A stretch of DNA of 64,000 bases from Betaproteobacteria bacterium (GTDB lineage Bacteria; Pseudomonadota; Gammaproteobacteria; Burkholderiales; JAEUOS01), in contig JAQGMJ010000039.1 in NCBI GenBank assembly GCA_028292405.1, positions 1 to 64,000 on the forward strand, given 5' to 3'. Position 1 is the first letter of the stretch. Each line of letters opens with the position of its first letter. The notes below the pieces were generated by a model that saw only the letters and a program-made list of their open reading frames with translations, had not been told where the DNA came from and did not search any database. Made by a program: the position numbers and the translations under genes. Below, in pieces: positions 35,481-43,530 of the stretch.

Positions 35481-36257
35481 ATGCTCTATCAATCCAGCGC
35501 CCTGCTGATCGCCGCCGTACTGCTCGCCGCCCTGTTCGGCTGCGGCGAAATCGGCTACACCATCGCCCATCGCCGCGGGTTGGCGGAAGACGCCACCCGC
35601 GCGCAGTTCGGCAACATCCAGGGCGCGGTGCTCGGGCTGGTGGCCTTGCTGCTGGCCTTCACTTTTTCAATGGCGGTGCAGCGCTTCGATGTGCGCAAGC
35701 AGTTGGTGGGCGAAGAGGCCAACGCCATCGGCACGCTGCAACTGCGCGCGCAGTTGTTGCCCGAGCCGCAAAAAAGCGCGGTGACGCCCCTGCTGCGGCG
35801 CTACGTGGAGGCGCGCATTGCCTACGCCAATGCAGGCATCGACCCGCTGCGCCTGTCGGTGGCGGCGCGCGAAACCGGAGTCACCCAAAGCCTGCTGTGG
35901 ACACAGGCTGTCGCGCTAGCCGCGCGCGACGACAAATCCTACCCCAGCGATCTGTTCACCCAGGCGTTGAACGAGGTCATCGACCTGCCCTCCAAGCGCC
36001 AGGCGGCGATGGCAAACCACGTGCCCGAAACCGTGATCTGGATGCTGCTGCTCTCTTCCGCCCTCTCGCTGGCGGTGGTCGGCTACGGCTTCGGCCTGGG
36101 GCAGAAGCGTAACAATTTTTCCCTCGCCGCCTTGTCGATATTGATCGCGCTGGTGATCATGCTGATCCTCGACTTCGACCGTCCGCGGCGCGGGCTGATC
36201 GAGGTCGATGAAGGCGCGATCATCGCGCTGCGCGCAGGCCTGGCGCCGCCGCCGTAG
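35481..36257 (+). CDS. DUF4239-like membrane protein
   Basis: 258-aa protein with two N-terminal helices (SALLIAAVLLAALFGCGEIG and GAVLGLVALLLAFTFSMAV, the latter typical of DUF4239), a soluble middle part, and two C-terminal helices (ETVIWMLLLSSALSLAVVGYG, LAALSILIALVIMLILDFDRPRRG). The family resembles bestrophin-type or unknown membrane proteins. Starts 80 bases after the kinase stop, so co-transcription is possible. Confidence 0.8.
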   Translation: MLYQSSALLIAAVLLAALFGCGEIGYTIAHRRGLAEDATRAQFGNIQGAVLGLVALLLAFTFSMAVQRFDVRKQLVGEEANAIGTLQLRAQLLPEPQKSAVTPLLRRYVEARIAYANAGIDPLRLSVAARETGVTQSLLWTQAVALAARDDKSYPSDLFTQALNEVIDLPSKRQAAMANHVPETVIWMLLLSSALSLAVVGYGFGLGQKRNNFSLAALSILIALVIMLILDFDRPRRGLIEVDEGAIIALRAGLAPPP

Positions 36258-36300
36258 AAATAGGCGACGCGCGGCCGCCGCGACCTGCTAAGGTAGGGTC

Positions 36301-37887
36301 ATGAGCCATATCGGCCTGCCGCCGTCCGACGGCGCCGCCATTCTGCATGGCGCGGCGGCGGATGCGCCGTGCTCGAAGGCTGCTCGGCGCTGGACCCTGA
36401 TCGCGGCCATCCTCGGCTCCAGCCTCGCCTTCATCGACGGCACCGTGGTCAACGTTGCGCTGCCGGCGATGCAGCGCGCGATGGGCGCCAGCGCGGCGCA
36501 AATGCAGTGGGTGATGGAGTCGTACGCGCTGCTGCTGGCCGCGCTGCTGCTGGTGGGCGGCGCGCTCGGCGACCGCTATGGGCGGCGCCGCGTGTTCATG
36601 ATCGGCGTGGCGCTGTTCACCGCAGCTTCGGTGCTGTGCGCGCTGGTGGGCGAGGCGACGCTCCTGATCTATGCCCGCGCCCTGCAAGGAGCGGGCGCGG
36701 CATTGCTGGTGCCGGGCAGCCTTTCCCTGATCAGCGCGGCGTTTCCGAAGGAGGAGCGCGGCGCGGCGATCGGCACCTGGTCGGCGTTTTCCGGCATTAC
36801 CGCGGCCATCGGCCCGGTGATCGGCGGTGCCCTGGTGGAGCGCTACTCGTGGACCTGGGCATTTCTGGTGAACCTGCCGCTCGGGCTGCTGTTGCTCGCG
36901 CTATGCGCCTGGCGGGTGCCGGAGAGCACCGGCGCGGACACCACCAGCCCGGTGGACTGGGCCGGCGCCTCGCTGGCGACCCTCGGCCTGGCGGGCGTGG
37001 TGTACGCGCTGATCCAGGCGCCCGCGCAAGGCTGGACCGATGCCGGCGTGCTGGCGGCGCTGCTGCTGGGCATCGCGGCATTCGCCGGCTTTTTGCGGGT
37101 GGAGGCGAAAAGTGAGGCGCCGATGCTGCCGCTGCATCTTTTCGCCGAACGCAACTTCGCCGGTGCCAATCTGCTGACCTTGCTGCTCTACGCGGCGCTC
37201 GGCGGCAGCCTCTACTTCCTGCCGCTGAACCTGATCCAGGTGCAGGGCATGGGCGCGACCGCCGCAGGCGCCGCGCTGTTGCCCTTCATCGCCATCATGT
37301 TCACCCTGTCGCGCTGGGCCGGAACCCTGGTGGACCGCTACGGCGCCAAGTTGCCCCTGGTAATCGGCCCGACGATTGCGGCGGCGGGCTTCGCGCTGTT
37401 CACCTGGCCCGGCGTCGCCTCGAGTTACTGGAGCGGCTTCCTGCCCGCCATCTGCGTGCTCGGCCTGGGCATGAGCATTACCGTCGCGCCGCTCACCACC
37501 ACGGTGATGAACGCGGTGGGGGCCGAGCACGCCGGCATGGCCTCGGGAGTGAACAACGCGGTGTCGCGCGCGGCGGGGCTGCTGGCGATCGCGGCCTTCG
37601 GCATCGTTCTGGCCTGGGCCTTCGACGCGCAACTGGACGCCTCGCTGGCGCGGATCAAGGCGCCGCCGGAGCTGCTGGCATCGGTACTGGCGCAGCGGCA
37701 AAAGCTTGCGGGCATCGCCATTCCCGCGGATGCGCCCGCCGCCGTCGCGCAATCACTGCACCACGCCATCGGCACCGCCTTTGTCGCCGGCTTTCGCTGG
37801 GTGATGGGACTGTGCGCCGCGCTGGCGCTGCTCTCGGCATTGAGCGCGTGGCTGTTGATCGACGGCAAGCCCGCGCCTCGCGCCTGA
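36301..37887 (+). CDS. DHA2-family MFS multidrug exporter
   Basis: 528-aa permease with 14 helices. SLAFIDGTVVNVALPAMQR carries the DHA2 motif D1, GDRYGRRRVFMIG motif A, and the antiporter-like motif C occurs in ITAAIGPVIGGALVE. Matches EmrB/QacA-type proton-driven exporters; substrate unknown. Starts 43 bases after the DUF4239 gene with AGG before ATG. The C-terminus ends two bases before the stop of the convergent hypothetical gene. Confidence 0.93.
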   Translation: MSHIGLPPSDGAAILHGAAADAPCSKAARRWTLIAAILGSSLAFIDGTVVNVALPAMQRAMGASAAQMQWVMESYALLLAALLLVGGALGDRYGRRRVFMIGVALFTAASVLCALVGEATLLIYARALQGAGAALLVPGSLSLISAAFPKEERGAAIGTWSAFSGITAAIGPVIGGALVERYSWTWAFLVNLPLGLLLLALCAWRVPESTGADTTSPVDWAGASLATLGLAGVVYALIQAPAQGWTDAGVLAALLLGIAAFAGFLRVEAKSEAPMLPLHLFAERNFAGANLLTLLLYAALGGSLYFLPLNLIQVQGMGATAAGAALLPFIAIMFTLSRWAGTLVDRYGAKLPLVIGPTIAAAGFALFTWPGVASSYWSGFLPAICVLGLGMSITVAPLTTTVMNAVGAEHAGMASGVNNAVSRAAGLLAIAAFGIVLAWAFDAQLDASLARIKAPPELLASVLAQRQKLAGIAIPADAPAAVAQSLHHAIGTAFVAGFRWVMGLCAALALLSALSAWLLIDGKPAPRA

Positions 37888-37889
37888 GC

Positions 37890-38282
37890 CTACAGCTTGG
37901 CCATCAGTACTTCGCGGATCTGGTTGTCCGAGTACATGCCGTCGGTGCGCTGGGCGTAAGCGCAGTGCATTTCCAGCACGCCGTTGGAAAAGTCGATTTT
38001 CATCTGCGCCGGCGTCGCGGCGTTCGCCAGCTTGACCAGCTTCAGGCCCTCGGCCACGGCCTCCTTGCCCAGCACGTCGGTGCAGATCACGCGCAGCGCC
38101 ATGTTGAGTCGATGGCAGGACAGGTTGTCGAGAAAATTCAGCCCCTCGGCGTCGTTTTCCAGGCTGGCCCAGTCGATCTCGTAGCGAATCGGGCTGCCGG
38201 TGATTTCCAGCAACTCCTTTTCCCGCTCGGGCAGGACGGTGTCGGTCAATTCCTTGATCTTGCGACGCTCGGCGAGTCCCAT
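37890..38282 (-). CDS. Hypothetical soluble protein
   Basis: 130-aa protein starting MGLAERRKIKELTDTVLPER with no signal peptide; a helical N-terminus then a beta-rich C-terminal half (MKIDFSNGVLEMHCAYAQRT). No family recognised. ATG 38282 is the first with protein-like sequence; upstream residues are low-complexity. Convergent with the DHA2 exporter. Confidence 0.65.
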   Translation of the reverse strand: MGLAERRKIKELTDTVLPEREKELLEITGSPIRYEIDWASLENDAEGLNFLDNLSCHRLNMALRVICTDVLGKEAVAEGLKLVKLANAATPAQMKIDFSNGVLEMHCAYAQRTDGMYSDNQIREVLMAKL

Positions 38283-38429
38283 GGCGTAACCTTTCTTGTT
38301 GGCTGGAGGCGCTAGTGTGGAGGCAGCCGGGGCGCTTGGCAAGCGGCGCCCGGGCTGTCGAATGATACGGCTCTGGAATATGAGTCTGCCCCTCGGCCGC
38401 AACCGTTCAATGCCGCCGCGACCGCGTCG

Positions 38430-38768
38430 TCAGCGCGTGCAGGCGTCGCCGCCGCAGTTGCCGCCGAACTCCTGATCCACCTTGTGCCGGAATGCCGGGA
38501 TATGCAGCAGCAGGCACAGCGGTGCATACAAGGGAATCGCACAACAAATGTGTTCGAAGGCGGCGGCGCCATGATGAATCACGCCACTGCGCAAATCCTC
38601 CACCACCACCTCGCCCATGCGCAGCGCGCCGCTGGCGGGGGTGACAGTGGAAACCTCGAGACGGTGCAGCCAGTCCAGGCGCTGGTGCATGCGCGCATAG
38701 CGGGCACAGCGCGCGCAATCCGGGTTGCGGTAGATGCGCCAGCGCGGCGCCGTTGCATGAGCATCCAT
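38430..38768 (-). CDS. DCC-family thiol-disulfide oxidoreductase-like protein
   Basis: 112-aa protein: RIYRNPDCARCARYARMHQR has the CxxC (Cys18, Cys21) of the DCC (DUF393) family, followed by VTPASGALRMGEVVVEDLRS and an IPLYAPLCLLLHIPAFR hydrophobic stretch. Predicted thiol-disulfide chemistry in the cytoplasm or at the membrane. Lies 23 bases after the stop of the ECF41-partner gene on the same strand, so probably part of the ECF41-controlled transcript. Confidence 0.75.
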   Translation of the reverse strand: MDAHATAPRWRIYRNPDCARCARYARMHQRLDWLHRLEVSTVTPASGALRMGEVVVEDLRSGVIHHGAAAFEHICCAIPLYAPLCLLLHIPAFRHKVDQEFGGNCGGDACTR

Positions 38769-38791
38769 GGCGACTCTCCGGGATGGCCCGC

Positions 38792-39238
38792 TTATTTGGA
38801 CAGCGCAGCGCGAAAGCCGCCGGCGATGCGGTTCCAGGCGTTGATCAGGGCGACGGCATAGGTAAGCTCGACGATTTCCTTTTCGCTGAAGAATTCCTTC
38901 AGGGCTTCGAAGTCGGCGTCCGGGACATGGGTTTCGCCCATGCGGGTAAGGGTCTCGGCCCACTTCAGGGCGGCGCATTCGCGCGCGGTGAAGAAATTGT
39001 TCTCGTGCCAGGTGCTGATGCTGTTGAGTACGCGCGGATCGGCGCCAAGCTTGACCAGGTCGCGCCAGTGCATGTCGACGCAAAAGGCGCAGCCGTTGAT
39101 CAGCGAAACGCGCAGATAGACCATGTCGATGAGCTGCTGGCCGACGGTCGAATCCTTGAGCTTGTCGTTGACGCCGGCCAGGCCCTGGTAGAGGGCGGGG
39201 GCGATTTGCGGGAAATTGAGGCGGGGCGTGTGGGACAT
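38792..39238 (-). CDS. Carboxymuconolactone-decarboxylase/AhpD-like protein (ECF41 partner)
   Basis: 148-aa protein with the AhpD-type active site INGCAFCVDMH (Cys50, Cys53, His57), the CxxC-x3-H pattern of the carboxymuconolactone decarboxylase superfamily, which reduces peroxides or decarboxylates gamma-carboxymuconolactone. Such genes are the usual neighbours (the 'COE' genes) of ECF41 sigma factors. It lies just downstream of the ECF41 gene and carries its own TGTCACA-N16-CGTC promoter. Start from ATG 39238 with GGAAAG upstream. Confidence 0.92.
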   Translation of the reverse strand: MSHTPRLNFPQIAPALYQGLAGVNDKLKDSTVGQQLIDMVYLRVSLINGCAFCVDMHWRDLVKLGADPRVLNSISTWHENNFFTARECAALKWAETLTRMGETHVPDADFEALKEFFSEKEIVELTYAVALINAWNRIAGGFRAALSK

Positions 39239-39260
39239 GATCGGGTCTTTCCAGGGTCAT

Positions 39261-39281
39261 GGCAGGTGGAGATCACCTGCC
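39261..39281. repeat. Perfect inverted repeat in leader of AhpD-like gene
   Basis: GGCAGGTG-GAGAT-CACCTGCC, 8-bp perfect arms with 5-base spacer, between the predicted transcription start (about 39286) and ATG 39238. Either an operator or a leader hairpin. Confidence 0.6.
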
Positions 39282-39292
39282 TATGCCTGTAA

Positions 39293-39319
39293 GACGCGCC
39301 GCGTCCCTTGCTTGTGACA
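39293..39319 (-). promoter_or_regulatory. ECF41-type promoter of AhpD-like gene
   Basis: On the minus strand TGTCACA (39319-39313), exactly 16 bases, CGTC (39296-39293): the -35/-10 motif reported for ECF41 sigma factors. The -35 lies just past the stop codon of the sigma gene. Confidence 0.75.
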
Positions 39320-39320
39320 G

Positions 39321-40229
39321 TTATTTCTGGATTTGCGCAGCGATGTGCTTGAGCTTGTCCGGATTGCGCACGGCGTACATGTCGAGGATCTTTTGTCCGT
39401 CGGTGACGATGGTGAAGGCCGTGTCGAGCCGGCCTTGCGCATAGCGCAACAGGCCGGGGGCGCCGTTGATCTCCGCCTGGCGGTATTCGAACAGCGGTCC
39501 GACGCGCCGTGCAATGACGTGGAAAAACCGCGCCAGGCGTAGGGCGCCCTGCAGCACGCGCGTGACCGACTGCGCTTTGCCGCCGCCGTCGCCGGTGAAG
39601 GTGGCGTCTTCGGCGAACAATGCCGCCAGTTGCTTGATGTCGCCGCCGCGGGAGGCCTCGACAAAGCGCTCCAGCAGGCGCACATGCGCCGCCCGGCTGA
39701 CCTCGAAGCGCGGGCGGTTCTGCCGCACCCGCTCTTTCGCGCGATGCACCAGCTGGCGGCAGGTGGCCTCGCTCTTGCCCAGCATCTGCGCGACTTCGAC
39801 ATAGTCCATCTCGAATACTTCGCGCAGCAAAAATGCCGCGCGCTCTTCCGGCCCGAGGCGCTCCAGCACCATGAGAAAAGCGGTGGAGACGTCGCTGGTG
39901 AATTCCAGCACGCTCTCGGGCGTGTCCGGAGCCGCCGCTTCCACCAGCGGCTCCGGCAGCCAGAAGCCGGGGTAGTTTTCGCGCTCGGTTTTCAGCGCGC
40001 GCAGGCGGTCGATCGCCAGGCGGGTGGTAACGGTGACCAGCCAGGCTTCGGGTGTGCGGATTTCGGCGGCGGCGCCGTCGTGCCAGCGCAGGTAGGCGTC
40101 CTGCAGGACGTCCTCGGCCTCGGCGCGCGAGCCGAGCATGCGGTAGGCAATGCCGAACAGGCGGGCGCGATGGGTGTTGAAGACGTCGGCGCGGCTGGGA
40201 ATTGGAGGGGTAGCGGTATCGGGTTCCAT
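39321..40229 (-). CDS. ECF41 sigma factor with SnoaL-like C-terminal domain
   Basis: 302-aa extracytoplasmic-function sigma factor. Sigma2 region: HRARLFGIAYRMLGSRAEAEDVLQDAYLRW; sigma4: LGPEERAAFLLREVFEMDYVEVAQMLGKSEATCRQLVHRAK. The three signature motifs of ECF41 are all present: WLPEP (residues 90-94), DGGGK (214-218) in the fused C-terminal NTF2/SnoaL-like domain, and NPDKL (289-293). ECF41 proteins lack an anti-sigma factor; the C-terminal domain acts in cis. An exact ECF41 promoter ends eight bases before ATG 40229, indicating autoregulation and a possibly leaderless message. Confidence 0.95.
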   Translation of the reverse strand: MEPDTATPPIPSRADVFNTHRARLFGIAYRMLGSRAEAEDVLQDAYLRWHDGAAAEIRTPEAWLVTVTTRLAIDRLRALKTERENYPGFWLPEPLVEAAAPDTPESVLEFTSDVSTAFLMVLERLGPEERAAFLLREVFEMDYVEVAQMLGKSEATCRQLVHRAKERVRQNRPRFEVSRAAHVRLLERFVEASRGGDIKQLAALFAEDATFTGDGGGKAQSVTRVLQGALRLARFFHVIARRVGPLFEYRQAEINGAPGLLRYAQGRLDTAFTIVTDGQKILDMYAVRNPDKLKHIAAQIQK

Positions 40230-40237
40230 ATATTGAA

Positions 40238-40264
40238 GACGGACGGGCCGACAGTTTTGTGACA
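40238..40264 (-). promoter_or_regulatory. ECF41-type promoter of the sigma gene
   Basis: On the minus strand TGTCACA (40264-40258), 16 bases, CGTC (40241-40238), identical in motif and spacing to the promoter at 39293-39319. Confidence 0.75.
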
Positions 40265-40266
40265 AG

Positions 40267-40289
40267 CGGCGTAAAAATATTTTACGCCG
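40267..40289. repeat. 23-bp perfect palindrome upstream of ECF41 promoter
   Basis: CGGCGTAAAA-ATA-TTTTACGCCG, 10-bp perfect arms, ending two bases from the -35 element. Could be an operator or a terminator for the upstream HtrA-like gene; the T run lies inside the stem, so it is not a standard terminator. Confidence 0.6.
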
Positions 40290-40312
40290 GTATGCCTGCC
40301 CTAAACTTCCAG

Positions 40313-40390
40313 CACAGTTTGCCGTGCCACCACCCAAGCTGCTAGCGCAGTTTGTCTCGCCACGACCCAAACTACTAATGCAGTTTGGGC
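40313..40390. repeat. 33-bp tandem repeat forming hairpins at the 3' end of the HtrA-like gene
   Basis: Copies at 40313-40345, 40346-40378 and a partial copy from 40379. Each contains CAGTTTG and, with the neighbouring CCCAA(G/A)CT, can form a stem (best: CCCAAACT/AGTTTGGG, 40366-40389). The stop codon of the HtrA-like gene (40375-40377) sits in the loop of that stem. Confidence 0.65.
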
Positions 40391-41355
40391 TTCCTGAAGA
40401 AATCCGTCCGGTTCGCCGAGCGCACCCTCACCCGAAGCACGTCGCCTTGGCGCGCCAGTTGCAGCGGCACTTCGACGCCGGCGACGCCGAGCGACCAGAC
40501 ACGGCGCAAAAAGGCCGGCAGGCCGTTGACGCGCTGGTCGGAAACCCCCAGCACCATGTCGCCCAGCTTGACGCCGGCGCGCTCGGCCGGGCCGCCGGCG
40601 GCGAGACCGGCGACCACCAGCTTGCCCTCGTCTTCCTGCGCGTACATGCCGAGCCACGGCCGCACCGGCTGGTCGCTGCGGCCGATCGACAGCATGGAGG
40701 CGAGAATGGGTTCGAGCAGGTCGACCGGCACGAACATGTTGACCTGACGTTCCTTGCCTTCGTAGTCTTCCTGGATCAGCAGCGAGCCGATGCCGACCAG
40801 GCGCCCGGCGCCGTCGAGCAGCGCGGCGCCGCCCCATTGCGGATGGGCAGGGACGGTGAAGATGGCGGAGTCGAGCAGGTATTCCCAATAGCCGGCGAAT
40901 TCGCGGCGCGAACTGACATGCGCCTTCAGCGCGTGGTCGAGGCCGCCCTGGCCGATGACGTAGACGTCGTCGCCCGCCGCCAGATCGGCGGCGCTGCCGC
41001 GCGCGAGTGCGCGTACGCCGAGCTGGCCCAGCGGCTGCACCAGGCCGAAGCCGGTGGCATGGTCGTAGCCCAGCACGGTGCCCGGCACCACCACGTTATG
41101 GTTGGTCGAAAGCCAGATGGTCTCGGCTTCGGTGATCAGGTAGCCGATCGTCAGCGTCAGGCCGTCCTCGCGGATCACCACGCCGTAGCCGGCGCGCTCG
41201 GTGCCGAGGGTTTGCGCGGTGAATGCGTCGTCGGGAATTTCGGAGCGGACCATCACCACGGCATCGAGCGCGCGCGGCAGGTCGAAATCGACTTCCGCCG
41301 CCGTCGGCTGCAGCGCGGCGGGAAAGGCCCATTGCTTGGGGATGGAATCTGACAT
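40375..41355 (-). CDS. HtrA/S1C-like protein with PDZ domain, catalytic triad lost
   Basis: 326-aa protein with a trypsin-like double barrel and a C-terminal PDZ domain (about residues 235-315: RPWLGMYAQEDEGKLVVAGL, GPAERAGVKLGDMVLGVSDQ, VNGLPAFLRRVWSLG). Compared with HtrA, the His motif LTNNHVV is LTIGYLI, the Asp of DLAVL is Gly102 (DHATGFGLVQ) and GNSGGP is QWGGAA, so the serine aligns with Gly175. All three triad residues appear replaced, suggesting a pseudoprotease or chaperone. There is no signal peptide, unlike DegP/DegS, so it is probably cytoplasmic. Located upstream of the ECF41 gene, same strand. Confidence 0.8.
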   Translation of the reverse strand: MSDSIPKQWAFPAALQPTAAEVDFDLPRALDAVVMVRSEIPDDAFTAQTLGTERAGYGVVIREDGLTLTIGYLITEAETIWLSTNHNVVVPGTVLGYDHATGFGLVQPLGQLGVRALARGSAADLAAGDDVYVIGQGGLDHALKAHVSSRREFAGYWEYLLDSAIFTVPAHPQWGGAALLDGAGRLVGIGSLLIQEDYEGKERQVNMFVPVDLLEPILASMLSIGRSDQPVRPWLGMYAQEDEGKLVVAGLAAGGPAERAGVKLGDMVLGVSDQRVNGLPAFLRRVWSLGVAGVEVPLQLARQGDVLRVRVRSANRTDFFRKPKLH

Positions 41356-41534
41356 GCATGCATTTTGCCACGTAGAGACGGCGCCGTCAGGGCAGGATCG
41401 GGCAAGCATGCAAGATGCCCGGCTCCACCTTTCGGGCTATTGCGTCCCCCGGCGCCATGATGCACAGTAATGCCGCCGCATGTCTCCGAGACCGGCGCGG
41501 CCCCTTACCGCATGGCATAAAAAAGAAAATCAAA

Positions 41535-43442
41535 ATGAGCACCCCTTCTTCTCCCAGGCTGCAACTGTTCAAACTATTTCTTCGCGCCGCGCTGCTGTTG
41601 CTGGCGCTGCCTGCGTTGGTGTGGGTTTTCAGCGCCTGGGTGCTAGCGGGTTACGACGCCGCCTTTGTCCAGAACGCGCAGGCGCGCATCGATGCCGCGC
41701 CGGGCCTGACGACGGAGGCGCGGCAGAAAGGACGCGAGGAGATCGGCGCCTTTTCGCTGACCCACGTATGCGAGAGCGCCGACACGCAGGGCCTGTCGCA
41801 GGCGCAGGCCGTGCGATTGCGTGAGCGCGCCTGCGGCTTCTGGGGCGAACTGGAGCAGTTTTCCATGGCGCGCCGCTTGTCGCTAATGACCCTGGTCTTC
41901 GGCGTGCTCGCGCTGCTGGCGGCCCTGGGCCTGGGTGCCCTGGCCTTCGCGAACCAGGAGGCGCGCTATGCCAGCTTCGTGATCGGCTGGCGCGCGCTGC
42001 AGGCGGTGAGCGTGGTCGAGGTGGTGGCGCAGGGGGTGCTGGGGGTGTGGCTCTCATTCTGGCTGACGGCGCATTTCTTCCACAAATACTGGGTGCAGCT
42101 GCTGGCCATCGCCGGCGTGGCGGCGGTGACGACGATCTTCATGGTGCTGGCCGGCCTGTTCAAGCGCGTGCCGCGCGACGAGCCGTTGCGCGCCGAGGCG
42201 CTGGAGGAGGCCGAGGCGCCGGCGCTGTGGGAACGGGTGCGCGCGCTCGCCGCCGCCATCGGCACGGCGCCGCCGCGCCAGATACTCGCGGGCATCGACG
42301 CCAACTTTTTCGTCTCCGAAGCGCCGCTGGCGATTGCCGGGAGCCAGTTCGAGGGACGCTCGCTCTACGTCAGCCTGCCGCTGCTGCGCCTGCTCGACGA
42401 GGAGGAGGCCGATGCCGTGCTGGCGCACGAGCTGGCGCACTTCGAGGGCGGCGACACGCGCTCCAGCGCGCGTCTGGGGCCGAAGATCACACAGTACGAC
42501 CATTACTGCAACGCGGTGAGCGCCGCGCCCTTCGCCTTTCCGGTGCTGCTGCTGCTGCGCCTGTACCGCACAATCTTCGAGTTCGCCTTCAAGCGCGAGA
42601 GCCGCGAGCGCGAACTGATCGCCGACGCCAAGGCTTGCGCGCTGCGTTCGCCGGCGGCGCTGGTAAACGCGCTGATCAAGGTCTCGGCCTATGGAATCTA
42701 TCGCGGCCACGCCGAGCGCGCGCTATTCGCCCGCGCCGAGCGCTACGAGGGCGCCGTCGGCATCGCCGGCACCATCGGTGCCGGTCTGGCGGACTATGCG
42801 GCATCGCCGCGCTTCATCGGCGACATGGACGCCTCGCGCATGCCCCACCCCTTCGACTCGCACCCGCTGCTTGCCGACCGCATGGCCGCTTGCGGCTACC
42901 ACGTGCCGACGCAGGAATACGGCGTGGCGGTGACGCGCGCGCCGGCGCGCACCTGGACGCAGGCGATCCCGCTGGCCGAAGCGGTGGAGGCGCGGCTGTG
43001 GGCCTCGTATGAAGCCTTGTTTCGCCAGGCGCACGAGCGCAACCTGGCCTACCGCTACCGCCCGGCAAACGAACAGGAGCGCGAAATCGTGCTCAAATTC
43101 TTCCCCGACCGCCCCTATGCGCATGGCAAGGGGCAGACCCTGACGATCACTTACCAGGGCCTGCAACTGCCCGACGGCAGCCTGGTTGCCTGGAGCGGCC
43201 TGCAAAAGGCGACAATCAAGAAGGACCGCGAGCTGATCCTCGAACACACGATGGAAAAAGCGCGCGACCAGCCACTGAAGCTGCGTGGCGTGCGCAGCGT
43301 AAACGCCCGCGGCTCGATTTCCACCGTCACCACCACTATCGACCTTTCGCTGTTCGGCAAGCAAAAGGATGCGTTCAAGGGCGAATTCGGCAACTACTGG
43401 CAGCGCGACCAGGTGATGCGCAAGAACGCAAGCCCGGGCTGA
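41535..43442 (+). CDS. M48-family membrane metalloprotease
   Basis: 635-aa protein. Three to four N-terminal membrane helices (RAALLLLALPALVWVFSAWV; LSLMTLVFGVLALLAALGLG; VVEVVAQGVLGVWLSFWLTA; LLAIAGVAAVTTIFMVLAG), then a zinc protease domain with AVLAHELAHFEGGD (HExxH) and a downstream Glu in SRERELIADAKACAL. A C-terminal soluble region of ~150 residues follows. Probable membrane quality-control protease of HtpX/Ste24 type. ATG 41535 is chosen at the start of the hydrophobic domain; longer upstream frames are unlikely. Confidence 0.9.
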   Translation: MSTPSSPRLQLFKLFLRAALLLLALPALVWVFSAWVLAGYDAAFVQNAQARIDAAPGLTTEARQKGREEIGAFSLTHVCESADTQGLSQAQAVRLRERACGFWGELEQFSMARRLSLMTLVFGVLALLAALGLGALAFANQEARYASFVIGWRALQAVSVVEVVAQGVLGVWLSFWLTAHFFHKYWVQLLAIAGVAAVTTIFMVLAGLFKRVPRDEPLRAEALEEAEAPALWERVRALAAAIGTAPPRQILAGIDANFFVSEAPLAIAGSQFEGRSLYVSLPLLRLLDEEEADAVLAHELAHFEGGDTRSSARLGPKITQYDHYCNAVSAAPFAFPVLLLLRLYRTIFEFAFKRESRERELIADAKACALRSPAALVNALIKVSAYGIYRGHAERALFARAERYEGAVGIAGTIGAGLADYAASPRFIGDMDASRMPHPFDSHPLLADRMAACGYHVPTQEYGVAVTRAPARTWTQAIPLAEAVEARLWASYEALFRQAHERNLAYRYRPANEQEREIVLKFFPDRPYAHGKGQTLTITYQGLQLPDGSLVAWSGLQKATIKKDRELILEHTMEKARDQPLKLRGVRSVNARGSISTVTTTIDLSLFGKQKDAFKGEFGNYWQRDQVMRKNASPG

Positions 43443-43452
43443 AGGTAAAAAC

Positions 43453-43486
43453 AAAAGCCGCCTTCCTCGCGGGCGGCGGCTTTTGC
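43453..43486. terminator. Bidirectional terminator between protease and chemoreceptor genes
   Basis: CAAAAGCCGCC...GGCGGCTTTTG: GC stem flanked by A and T runs, between two convergent genes. Confidence 0.85.
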
Positions 43487-43530
43487 TCTGCCGGTGGTTT
43501 GCTGCGATCGCCGGCAGGTCAAGAGAATAG

